Of a stretch of DNA of 16,794 nt, positions 6,554 through 13,198 are shown piece by piece. Both the position numbers and the translations under genes were made by a program. Position 1 is the stretch's first letter; each line of letters starts with the position of its first letter. The notes under the pieces were generated by a model, which was not told the DNA's origin, made no database searches, and worked only from the letters and a program-made list of their open reading frames with translations. Source of the DNA: Thermoflexales bacterium (GTDB lineage: Bacteria; Chloroflexota; Anaerolineae; B4-G1; SLSP01); contig WFQZ01000181.1 of assembly GCA_015486785.1 (NCBI GenBank), forward strand, positions 1 to 16,794. The letters run 5' to 3'.

Positions 6554-8560
6554 ATGGCAAAAGAACGACCGACAACTCATACACCACCGGAGCAAATGGA
6601 TACGCGCAAGATTCGCGGGTTATCATCGCGCCTGCGCAAGGTGGAAGCACGAGCCAATCAACCGGCAGGGGACGCCTCGGCGAGCAAGTTGCAGACCCGC
6701 CAGGTGACAAAACAGCCGCCGGCTGCGACTCCCGGCGGGTTGCTTTCGGAAGGTGTACAACTGCAAAACCGCTACAAAATTCTGGGCGTGATCGGCATCG
6801 GGGGAATGGGCGCGGTGTACAAAGCTCAGGACTTGCGTTTCCCCGGTGTGTTGAGGCTGTGCGCGGTCAAGGAAATGATCAACACGGCCACCGATCCCCA
6901 GGTGCGGCGGATGATCGTGCGCAACTTCGAGCGCGAGGCCAGCATCCTGGCGACTTTGAGCCATCCGGCCATTCCGCAGGTGTACGATTACTTCACGGAA
7001 GGCTCGCGGAGCTATCTGGTGCTGGAATTCATCAGCGGCAAAGATTTGGAGGCCCGCTTGGCCGAGGTGGACGGATTTTTCCCCGAAGAACAGGTGATCC
7101 AGTGGGCAATTCAGATCTGCGATGTGCTTTCATACCTGCACAATCACAAGCCGCGCCCCATCGTGTTCCGGGACTTAAAACCCTCCAACATCATGCTGGA
7201 TGATCATGGCCGCATCCGGCTGGTGGATTTTGGGATCGCGAAACTCTTTCAAAGCGGCGAAAAAGGCACGATGATCGGCACGGAGGGATATTCGCCGCCG
7301 GAGCAGTATCGCGGGCGGGCCGAGCCACGGGGCGATATTTACGCCCTGGGCGCAACGATGCACCATCTGCTGAGCAAGCAGGACCCGCGTCTGGAGCCGC
7401 CCTTTTCCTTTCACGAGCGTCCCATCCACCAAACTAATCCCACCGTCTCCCGGCAACTCGTGGCTATCGTGGATAAGGCGTTAAAGTACGATGTCAACGA
7501 ACGCTGGGGATCGGCAGAGGAGTTAAAGCGTGCCTTGCTGGCCTTGGTGGAACACGGCGGCAGCAGTAAGATGGAAAGCACAGCCCCCTTCGCGGACGCC
7601 GGGATCGTCAAACCGCTGTGGCGATTCGCTTGTGAAGACGAGGTGCGCGGCTCGGTGACGTTTAGCGAGGGCAAAATTTTCGCGCCGTCGTATGACCATA
7701 ACGTCTACGCGCTGGATGCCGAAAGCGGTAAGTTCGTGTGGAAATATGCCGCAGAGAAAGGGGTCGCCTCCAAGCCGTGGGTTGAAGAAGGGCGGGTCGT
7801 TTTCGGCTCGGTGGATAAGGTGGTGTATTGCGTGGATGAACATCAAGGCAAACTGATGTGGTCAATGCCCACGAAGGGACGCATCTACTCCTCACCCTAC
7901 GGGAAATTCGGGCACATCTTCATCGGCTCGGACGATCACCACCTGCATGCGATTCACATACAGAGCGGGCGTGAGGCTTGGACTTATCCCACCGATGGCG
8001 AAATGCGCGTGCGGCCCTTGGTCACCGAGGATATGATCTTCTTCGCCTGCCAGGGCGGCATTGTCTACGCGCTGAGCTTGAGCCGCGAGTTGCGCTGGCG
8101 GTATCGCGCCAGGCGGGCGATTCTGGCTTCGCCTGTAGTCCACGAAGGCTTGCTCTTCATCGGCTCAATGGATGGCATGTTCTACGCCCTGGACGTGCGC
8201 TCCGGCTGGGCCGCCTGGCGGTATCGCGCCGGCGGGGCGATTGCTTCCACCGCCGCTTTGTGGGAAGAGCTGGTGTTCTTCGGGGCCGCCGATGGTCACA
8301 TCTACGCCCTGGATGTGGAAAATGGGCGCGTGGTCTGGACTTATCAGATTGAAAATCAAGTAACAGGCACACCGACGATATACAACGAAAATGTATACAT
8401 CGGCGGCGTGGACGGAGCTTTGTACTGCCTCGATGCTCGCTCTGGCACATTACGCTGGCGGTATCAGACGGATGGACCATTGACCGGAGCACCGGATATT
8501 GTGGATGGTATCATTTACTTTGGGTCAGCCGATCATTACGTGTACGCACTACCGGCATAA
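6554..8560 (+). CDS. Ser/Thr protein kinase with C-terminal eight-repeat PQQ-like beta-propeller
   Basis: A 668-residue, apparently cytoplasmic kinase. I use the ATG at 6554 (GAGGGG just upstream); an in-frame TTG at 6479 is part of the promoter -35. Residues 1-73 are a basic, low-complexity tail. The Hanks-type kinase domain covers about 74-330: Gly-rich loop G-I-G-G-M-G (81-86), ATP lysine K106, catalytic loop F-R-D-L-K-P-S-N with D207 (F205 replaces the usual His), D-F-G at 225-227, and G-T-E-G-Y-S-P-P-E-Q activation segment. From W356 to the end come eight roughly 40-residue repeats, each with a Trp-hydrophobic motif and a Y/V-A-L-D-like turn, enough for an eight-bladed propeller. No membrane helix separates the two parts, unlike PknB/PrkC receptors. 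Streptomyces AfsK is a known kinase with similar C-terminal repeats. The propeller may sense a ligand or bind a partner; which is unknown. Confidence 0.93.
   Translation: MAKERPTTHTPPEQMDTRKIRGLSSRLRKVEARANQPAGDASASKLQTRQVTKQPPAATPGGLLSEGVQLQNRYKILGVIGIGGMGAVYKAQDLRFPGVLRLCAVKEMINTATDPQVRRMIVRNFEREASILATLSHPAIPQVYDYFTEGSRSYLVLEFISGKDLEARLAEVDGFFPEEQVIQWAIQICDVLSYLHNHKPRPIVFRDLKPSNIMLDDHGRIRLVDFGIAKLFQSGEKGTMIGTEGYSPPEQYRGRAEPRGDIYALGATMHHLLSKQDPRLEPPFSFHERPIHQTNPTVSRQLVAIVDKALKYDVNERWGSAEELKRALLALVEHGGSSKMESTAPFADAGIVKPLWRFACEDEVRGSVTFSEGKIFAPSYDHNVYALDAESGKFVWKYAAEKGVASKPWVEEGRVVFGSVDKVVYCVDEHQGKLMWSMPTKGRIYSSPYGKFGHIFIGSDDHHLHAIHIQSGREAWTYPTDGEMRVRPLVTEDMIFFACQGGIVYALSLSRELRWRYRARRAILASPVVHEGLLFIGSMDGMFYALDVRSGWAAWRYRAGGAIASTAALWEELVFFGAADGHIYALDVENGRVVWTYQIENQVTGTPTIYNENVYIGGVDGALYCLDARSGTLRWRYQTDGPLTGAPDIVDGIIYFGSADHYVYALPA
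8095..8465 (+). repeat. In-register 120-nt direct repeats within the kinase propeller
   Basis: The 16-mer CTGGCGGTATCGCGCC occurs at 8095 and again at 8215, exactly 120 nt apart. Its first 11 bases recur at 8455, another 240 nt on. A second word, TCTACGCCCT, occurs at 8181 and 8301, also 120 nt apart. The 40-codon period equals one propeller blade. DNA-level identity on top of protein repetition points to duplication or gene-conversion among these blades. Confidence 0.75.
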
Positions 8561-8608
8561 CCCAGACCTGGGGCCAATTCCCCCTCAGAGTTCTTCGGAG
8601 AGTAAACT

Positions 8609-9553
8609 ATGAACATTAAAGGCTGGGTACGTCACCTGTTGGAACAAGAAACGGTGGAGCCACTGGAGAAAAAGCCGGTGGTGGACACAACGACAACGAT
8701 GGAACTGCTGCTTGACGGGCTGCACCAAGCTCACCGGACAACGGAAGAGGAGCCGGACGCACAATCTCAGAGCGAGCCAATGTACGCCGGCAGTTTTGCC
8801 ATCGGCTGGAGCTCCGATGTGGGGCGTGTGCGAGGGCAAAATGAAGACGCTTTGTACATCTTCACCACCGAAGCAGAATCACAACGAGCCGTGCCTCCTA
8901 TGGGCATCTTCATCTTAGCCGATGGAATGGGGGGGCATCAAGCCGGAGAATTAGCCAGTGCACTGGCCGTTCAAGAGACGGCAAGCCACTTGGTCGCTCA
9001 GATGTATCTGCCGCTGTTGCGCGGTATGAGCAATGAAAGCCTGGCTTTCAATGAGATCGTGCGCGACGCCATCTTGCAGGCTAACTCCGCCGTCAGCGAG
9101 AACCTCCCCGGCAGCGGGAGCACGCTCACTTGCAGCGTGGTGATCGGCGAGCGATTGTTGATCGGGCATGTGGGCGACAGTCGCGCTTACCTGTGGCGGC
9201 GAGATGAGGGGCCGCGTCAATTAACCACCGACCACTCCCTGGTAAACCGCCTGGTAGAGCTGGGACAGATCACGGAAGAGGAAGCCGCAATCTACCCGCA
9301 ACGCAACGTGCTCTACCGGGCCATCGGCCAAGGGAAAAGCCTGGAAGTGGACGTATCCACCGCAGCAGTACACCCCGGAGACCGCATCCTGCTCTGTTGC
9401 GACGGATTATGGGGCATGGTGGAAGAATCAGAAATCTGGCGCATCATCGAAAGCTCCGCAACGCCGCAAGCTGCTTGTGAACGGCTGGTTCGTGCGGCCA
9501 ACATGGCCGGAGGAAATGATAACATCTCCGTAATCCTAATCGAGCTGCTCTAA
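8609..9553 (+). CDS. PP2C-family (PPM) Ser/Thr protein phosphatase
   Basis: A 314-residue metal-dependent protein phosphatase, most likely the counter-enzyme of the kinase 48 nt upstream. An N-terminal extension of ~65 polar residues precedes the PP2C core (about 68-314). Core motifs: S-D-V-G-R-V-R-G-Q-N-E-D with D80, A-D-G-M-G-G-H with D105, G-S-T-L-T-C, G-H-V-G-D-S-R-A-Y, T-T-D-H-S-L-V, C-D-G-L-W with D265 and G-G-N-D-N with D304. These give the aspartates that bind the two catalytic Mn/Mg ions in the family. No membrane helix or signal peptide is seen, so it should act in the cytoplasm. ATG at 8609 has GGAG eight bases upstream. The 48-nt gap from the kinase shows no convincing terminator, so the two are probably co-transcribed. 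Confidence 0.93.
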   Translation: MNIKGWVRHLLEQETVEPLEKKPVVDTTTTMELLLDGLHQAHRTTEEEPDAQSQSEPMYAGSFAIGWSSDVGRVRGQNEDALYIFTTEAESQRAVPPMGIFILADGMGGHQAGELASALAVQETASHLVAQMYLPLLRGMSNESLAFNEIVRDAILQANSAVSENLPGSGSTLTCSVVIGERLLIGHVGDSRAYLWRRDEGPRQLTTDHSLVNRLVELGQITEEEAAIYPQRNVLYRAIGQGKSLEVDVSTAAVHPGDRILLCCDGLWGMVEESEIWRIIESSATPQAACERLVRAANMAGGNDNISVILIELL

Positions 9554-9557
9554 CGAG

Positions 9558-9610
9558 CGGAATGAACAACTTGCGAAAACGACAACCTAATTTATGCTTA
9601 TTGCATTCCG
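9558..9610 (+). promoter_or_regulatory. Possible internal promoter with flanking inverted repeat upstream of the J-domain/vWA gene
   Basis: The 82-nt gap between the phosphatase and the next gene holds TTGCGA (9571-9576) and TATGCT (9593-9598) 16 bp apart, a moderate sigma70-like match. They are enclosed by a perfect 7-bp inverted repeat, CGGAATG (9558-9564) and CATTCCG (9604-9610). Such an arrangement could be an operator around a secondary promoter, or chance. It is the largest gap in the signalling run. Confidence 0.3.
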
Positions 9611-9635
9611 TCAAAACTAGCTAAGGCGCGAAAAA

Positions 9636-11126
9636 ATGGCTACTTTTGCCCCACAGGAAGATTATTACGCGATTTTGGAAGTCTCTTCTGACGCAACAAC
9701 AGAAGAGATCAGGCAATCGTACCAGGAATTAGTGCGCCGCTATCACCCGGACAGTCCCAAGGGGAACACCTACTTTTTCCGGAAGATCCGACAAGCCTAT
9801 CAAGTGCTGGGAGAGCCGTCCCGCCGTCGCGCCTACGATCAGCAACGCCGGCAACGAAATTCGGATTCCACCTTGCCCTTCACTTGGGACACGAAATTAA
9901 GTCGCAGCACACTCCCCACCCTCACAACCTCGCAAATGCTCTACACCCTGGTCAACATCCGTCCCCAAAGCACGGAGCCGGTGGGGAAACGCTTGAATCT
10001 GGCCTTGGTCATAGATTGTAGTGCGTCGATGAAAGGCACGCCCTTGCACTACGTCAAGATGGCCGCGCTAGATGTCCTTAAATTTATGCACCCCAATGAC
10101 ATTCTGGCCATCATTGCTTTCAACGACCGAGCGAGAGTGCTCACCCCGTCAACCCCCGCCCGCAACCGCATAGCCTTCAGTTCGGCCTTAGCAAGCCTTT
10201 CATCCGCCGGCGGCACGGAGATTTACCAGGGCTTGATGGCCGGACTAGAGCAAGTGCGCCGCTACGCTTCGGATGAATACATCAACCACGTGCTCCTGCT
10301 CACCGACGGACGCACCTACGGGGACGAAGACCGCGCCGTTTTTGAGGCCCAGCAAGCCTACAACCAGGGCATCTATATTTCGGCGTTTGGGATCGGGGAA
10401 GAATGGAACGACAAATTCCTGGATGATCTGGCGCGTGCCGGGGGCGGCATCTCCCAATACATCAGCTCTCCCAGCGCGGTGCGCAAGGTGCTGCGAGAAC
10501 AAATTCAAGAGTTGAACAAAAGCATTGCCCACAAACTCCGGCTACACGTCAAACCGGCGGATGGGGTGCAACTCCAGAGTGCCTATCGCGCAGCACCGTA
10601 TATGGAGTTGCTAGATCGGACGCTGGGGAATGTGTTAAAACTAGGGCGGCTGGTCTCCGAAGAGCCGATGGCGATCCTGCTCGAATTCATCGTCCCGCCA
10701 CGGCAAGCAGGCCCATGGAAACTGGCACAGCTAGAGTTAGCCGCGGAAGACCTGGGCACCGGGGAAAAACTTATCACCCGACAGGAGCTAAAGGTCAATA
10801 TCGCGTCAGAAGTCGTCAATGAACCCCTCCCCCCACAATTATTCAACTACCTTTCGCGGATCAACGCCTTCCGGCTGCAAGAGAACGCCTGGCGTGCCTT
10901 AGATGCCGGAGATACGAAACAAGCGACTTCCCTATTGGAAGCTGCCGCAACGCAATTATTTGATATGGGATACGGGGAATTAGCCCAAGCAGCAATGCTT
11001 GAAGTGGGCTACATTGCCCGGGGAGGAACATCTACCGGCAGAGGGCGTAAGAAATTACGCTACGGAACCCGCAGTCTATCTATCCCTTCAATCCAACAAA
11101 GTAGGAGAGGGAATCATGGAAACTAA
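9636..11126 (+). CDS. J-domain / von Willebrand factor A domain fusion protein
   Basis: A 496-residue protein joining two modules rarely seen together. Residues ~8-70 are a DnaJ J-domain with the H-P-D tripeptide at 37-39, needed to stimulate Hsp70 ATPase, and the usual Y-x-I-L-E-V start and helix IV (A-Y-D-Q-Q-R-R). Residues ~120-300 are a vWA domain with a complete metal site: D127-x-S129-x-S131, T194 in G-G-T-E, and D224 in L-T-D-G. The C-terminal ~190 residues form beta-rich then helical sequence, like the region after vWA in YfbK/CoxE-type and inter-alpha-trypsin-like proteins. There is no signal peptide, membrane helix, G/F region or DnaJ zinc finger, so it is not a canonical chaperone DnaJ. 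ATG at 9636 with AAGG upstream. It lies between the phosphatase and the FHA gene, whose ATG overlaps its end by 11 nt. A scaffold or adaptor role is inferred. Confidence 0.9.
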   Translation: MATFAPQEDYYAILEVSSDATTEEIRQSYQELVRRYHPDSPKGNTYFFRKIRQAYQVLGEPSRRRAYDQQRRQRNSDSTLPFTWDTKLSRSTLPTLTTSQMLYTLVNIRPQSTEPVGKRLNLALVIDCSASMKGTPLHYVKMAALDVLKFMHPNDILAIIAFNDRARVLTPSTPARNRIAFSSALASLSSAGGTEIYQGLMAGLEQVRRYASDEYINHVLLLTDGRTYGDEDRAVFEAQQAYNQGIYISAFGIGEEWNDKFLDDLARAGGGISQYISSPSAVRKVLREQIQELNKSIAHKLRLHVKPADGVQLQSAYRAAPYMELLDRTLGNVLKLGRLVSEEPMAILLEFIVPPRQAGPWKLAQLELAAEDLGTGEKLITRQELKVNIASEVVNEPLPPQLFNYLSRINAFRLQENAWRALDAGDTKQATSLLEAAATQLFDMGYGELAQAAMLEVGYIARGGTSTGRGRKKLRYGTRSLSIPSIQQSRRGNHGN

Positions 11127-11640
11127 GAATCGAGTCATTTGTCCATCTTGTGGAGCTGAAAATCTCCCCGGTACGCTCTTCTGTGTTCAGTGTGGGACTT
11201 ATCTACCCTCCGGCGGCCCGCTGCGCACAGAACCTTTGCCAGAACAAGACGGCGAGGAGACCTACATCAAACCGGTGCCGGAAACTATGGGAAAAACGAC
11301 ACAGCGCACAATGCACCTCGAAATAGATATCTTAGACACCGGACGCAAAGCGATCCTATCAGTGGAACGGGAAATCCTCGTGGGACGATTGGATACAGCC
11401 CATGGAATCTTCCCCGCTTTGGATTTGACGGCTGACGGGGGATTAGAACAAGGTGTCTCACGGCGGCACGCACGATTTTACACCCGCGACGGTACGTGCT
11501 TCGTGGAAGATTTAGATAGTACCAACGGCACCTTCTTGAACGGCGAGCGATTGACGCCCTATCTCCCCTATGCCGTACAGGACGAAGACACCATAATGTT
11601 TGGCACATTGCACGTCAAAGTACACATCTACAACGAATAG
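11116..11640 (+). CDS. Zinc-ribbon / FHA-domain phosphothreonine-binding protein
   Basis: A 174-residue protein. Residues 9-26 form a short zinc ribbon, C9-x2-C12 and C23-x2-C26. A linker of ~60 residues rich in Glu and Thr follows (T49, T57, T61, T62, T65). The FHA domain spans about 68-174 with the phosphopeptide-binding residues G90-R91, S115, R117-H118 and N137-G138-T139. FHA domains bind phosphothreonine peptides, so this should be a reader of the kinase encoded upstream. The Thr-rich linker next to the FHA recalls GarA/OdhI, which fold back on their own phosphothreonine; that parallel is inference. ATG at 11116 lies inside the end of the J/vWA gene with AGGAGAGGG upstream. An earlier in-frame GTG-type start at 10999 is inside that gene and unlikely. 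No membrane segment. Confidence 0.92.
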   Translation: METKNRVICPSCGAENLPGTLFCVQCGTYLPSGGPLRTEPLPEQDGEETYIKPVPETMGKTTQRTMHLEIDILDTGRKAILSVEREILVGRLDTAHGIFPALDLTADGGLEQGVSRRHARFYTRDGTCFVEDLDSTNGTFLNGERLTPYLPYAVQDEDTIMFGTLHVKVHIYNE

Positions 11641-11649
11641 GAGGTCACC

Positions 11650-11892
11650 ATGCCATACTCTGTTTTGCTCCACATTTCAGGCGAAGATTCTATCATCGGA
11701 GAAGTAGACGAACTCCCCGATCCCCACTCCCAATTCTTGCTCCTTTCAAACCCCCGGTTGCGCGACGGACGGGACGTAACCTATCTGCTGCAAGAAGTAC
11801 GCAAAGTCATCTACCCCTGGAATCGGATTTACTGCCTAGAGATTTTGCCCAGTGAGGAGGACGAAAAAGTTGTCACCTTCATCCGCGAGTAA
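11650..11892 (+). CDS. Small conserved-looking protein of unknown function (80 residues)
   Basis: I do not recognise this family. The gene starts at ATG 11650, nine bases after the FHA stop, with a ribosome site (GGAGG) that shares bases with that stop codon. It is embedded in the signalling run and the next gene starts inside its 3' end, so it is very likely translated. The 80-residue product is acidic, lacks Cys pairs, membrane helices or a signal, and reads as alternating beta strands. It has an S-G-E-D-S-I-I-G-E-V start, a charged D-P-H-S-Q turn, a strand L-L-L-S-N-P-R, and a Y-P-W-N-R-I-Y end strand. The short strand-G-x-x-x-G pattern is loosely reminiscent of Sm-like barrels, but this is only an impression. 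A partner of the FHA protein, response regulator or GTPase is possible. Confidence 0.75.
   Translation: MPYSVLLHISGEDSIIGEVDELPDPHSQFLLLSNPRLRDGRDVTYLLQEVRKVIYPWNRIYCLEILPSEEDEKVVTFIRE
11854..11872 (+). promoter_or_regulatory. Ribosome binding site that sets a TTG start for the response regulator
   Basis: GAGGAGG (11854-11860) lies nine bases before a TTG (11870-11872), all inside the coding end of the 80-residue gene. The competing GTG at 11852 sits upstream of this site and has no Shine-Dalgarno of its own. The next ATG candidates are too far inside the receiver domain. This makes TTG 11870 the best-supported start. Confidence 0.6.
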
Positions 11893-12622
11893 CCACAAGC
11901 CCGGCCCGCTGGTGCTGATCGTAGATGACGAACCCCGCATCATCCGCTTTATCCAGGTGAATCTGGAGATGGAGGGATTCCGCACGATCCAGGCACGCAA
12001 TGGGCTGGAAGCTGTGGAACAAGTGCGGAAGCAATTGCCGGACTTGGTATTGCTCGATGTGATGATGCCGGAAATGGACGGCTTCGAAACATTGCGCATG
12101 ATCCGCGAAATCGTAAACGTGCCGGTCATTATGCTCACCGTGCGCAACTCCGAAGATGACAAAGTTCGAGGGTTAGACCTGGGAGCCGATGATTACATCA
12201 CCAAGCCCTTCAGCCCGCGCGAGCTGGTCAGCCGGATCAAAGCCGTGTTGCGGCGCGTCCAGCCGCCGGCCCCGGCGGATACCGCGATCTTGAAGATTGA
12301 CGATTACTTGAGTGTGGATTACAATACCGGTGCGGTCATCGTCAATGGGGAAAAAATCAAGCTGCGCCCCACGGAGTTCCGCTTATTGCGGCATTTGCTA
12401 GAAAATGCCGGCTGGACGATCCCGTATGGAACTTTACTTTCCAAGGTCTGGGGGTATGAATACAAAGACGATCTGGTGTACTTGCGATTGTACATTAACT
12501 ACTTGAGGAAAAAGATCGAACCAGACCCATCCCATCCTCGGTACATTATCACCGAACGAGGCATAGGATACCGATTTATAGATTTCCGCCACAGTAAATC
12601 AGAGGAACAGGAGAAGAAGTGA
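11870..12622 (+). CDS. OmpR/PhoB-family response regulator, no cognate kinase adjacent
   Basis: A 250-residue two-domain transcription factor. The receiver domain (about 15-130) has the acidic pair D19-D20, phospho-acceptor D63 in L-L-D-V-M-M-P-E-M-D-G, T90 and K112 in I-T-K-P-F-S. A linker leads to a winged-helix DNA-binding domain (about 145-242) with L-R-P-T-E-F-R-L-L, a recognition-helix region V-Y-L-R-L-Y-I-N-Y-L-R-K-K-I, and the closing wing R-G-I-G-Y-R-F. It should be phosphorylated on D63 and bind direct-repeat DNA, controlling genes not identifiable here. The TTG start overlaps the previous gene by 23 nt, and the stop TGA overlaps the GTPase ATG as TGATG. No histidine kinase is present in the cluster; the PAS-GAF protein at 16093 could be one, but its C-terminus is out of view. 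Control by Ser/Thr phosphorylation is another option. Confidence 0.93.
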   Translation: MSPSSASNHKPGPLVLIVDDEPRIIRFIQVNLEMEGFRTIQARNGLEAVEQVRKQLPDLVLLDVMMPEMDGFETLRMIREIVNVPVIMLTVRNSEDDKVRGLDLGADDYITKPFSPRELVSRIKAVLRRVQPPAPADTAILKIDDYLSVDYNTGAVIVNGEKIKLRPTEFRLLRHLLENAGWTIPYGTLLSKVWGYEYKDDLVYLRLYINYLRKKIEPDPSHPRYIITERGIGYRFIDFRHSKSEEQEKK

Positions 12623-13143
12623 TGAAATCTTACAAAGTCATTGTTACCGGGCCTTTCAACGCAGGTAAAACCGAGTTCGTTCGCACGGCGAGCGACATTG
12701 AGATTGTGACCACGGAACGCCGCATTACCGACCCTCAAATGGTGCGGGAGGACAAAGGGGAAACCACCGTAGCCATGGACTACGGGCACAAACGCTTAGG
12801 CGACGCCACCATCCACCTTTACGGCACCCCCGGACAAGCTCGCTTCGAGTTTATGTGGAAGATCCTCTCGCGCGAAATGGACGCCTTCATCCTCTTGGTG
12901 GATAGCTCGGACAAAGCCAGCTTGATGGACGTGAAGCAGATCATTCGGCTATTCCGCAAGCAAGCCCACGTTCCCTACCTGGTCGTGGCCAACAAGCAGG
13001 ATAAAGACAAGGTGCTATCCACGCAAGAGATCCGCAAGCTCCTCTCGCTGCCGGACGAAGTGATGATCGTGCCATGCGTGGCGACGGACCCGGCCTCGGT
13101 CAAGCAAGTGCTGATCCTGGCAACCCAAATGCTGGAAAGCTAA
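12622..13143 (+). CDS. Ras-like small GTPase (Rup/CvnD-type ATP/GTP-binding protein)
   Basis: A 173-residue single-domain G protein with no lipid-anchor or membrane signal. G1/P-loop is G10-P-F-N-A-G-K-T17. G3 reads Y-G-T-P-G-Q (G68-Q72), where the Asp of the usual D-x-x-G is replaced by Gly while the Gln equivalent to Ras Q61 is kept. G4 is N124-K-Q-D127, and G5 a P-C-V-A-T segment near 152. The T-P-G-Q form is typical of the prokaryotic Rup group and of CvnD in Streptomyces conservons, which cycle between GTP and GDP states and partner with Roadblock proteins. I see no Roadblock gene here. ATG at 12622 overlaps the response regulator stop, with AGGAGAAG upstream; a GTG three bases earlier is a possible alternative. 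It is the last gene before the terminator at 13167. Confidence 0.92.
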   Translation: MKSYKVIVTGPFNAGKTEFVRTASDIEIVTTERRITDPQMVREDKGETTVAMDYGHKRLGDATIHLYGTPGQARFEFMWKILSREMDAFILLVDSSDKASLMDVKQIIRLFRKQAHVPYLVVANKQDKDKVLSTQEIRKLLSLPDEVMIVPCVATDPASVKQVLILATQMLES

Positions 13144-13166
13144 GCCGCGCCGAAATTACCATCGCC

Positions 13167-13198
13167 AAGTCCCCCGACTACCTAGTTGGGGGACTTTT
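13167..13198 (+). terminator. Strong intrinsic terminator of the signalling cluster
   Basis: AAGTCCCCCGAC (13167-13178) pairs with GTTGGGGGACTT (13185-13196): a 12-bp stem with one G-T pair and a TACCTA loop, its right arm running into four T. It begins 23 nt after the GTPase stop. On the minus strand no T-run follows, so it works mainly for the plus-strand genes. The stop codon of the convergent glycosyltransferase gene lies at the left stem/loop junction. Confidence 0.85.

Noticed and set aside
8561..8608. Short hairpins (CCCAG/CTGGG, GGGG/CCCC) between kinase and phosphatase as a terminator
   Set aside because: The stems are 4-5 bp, one has a two-base loop, and no T-run follows. Read-through into the phosphatase gene is expected.
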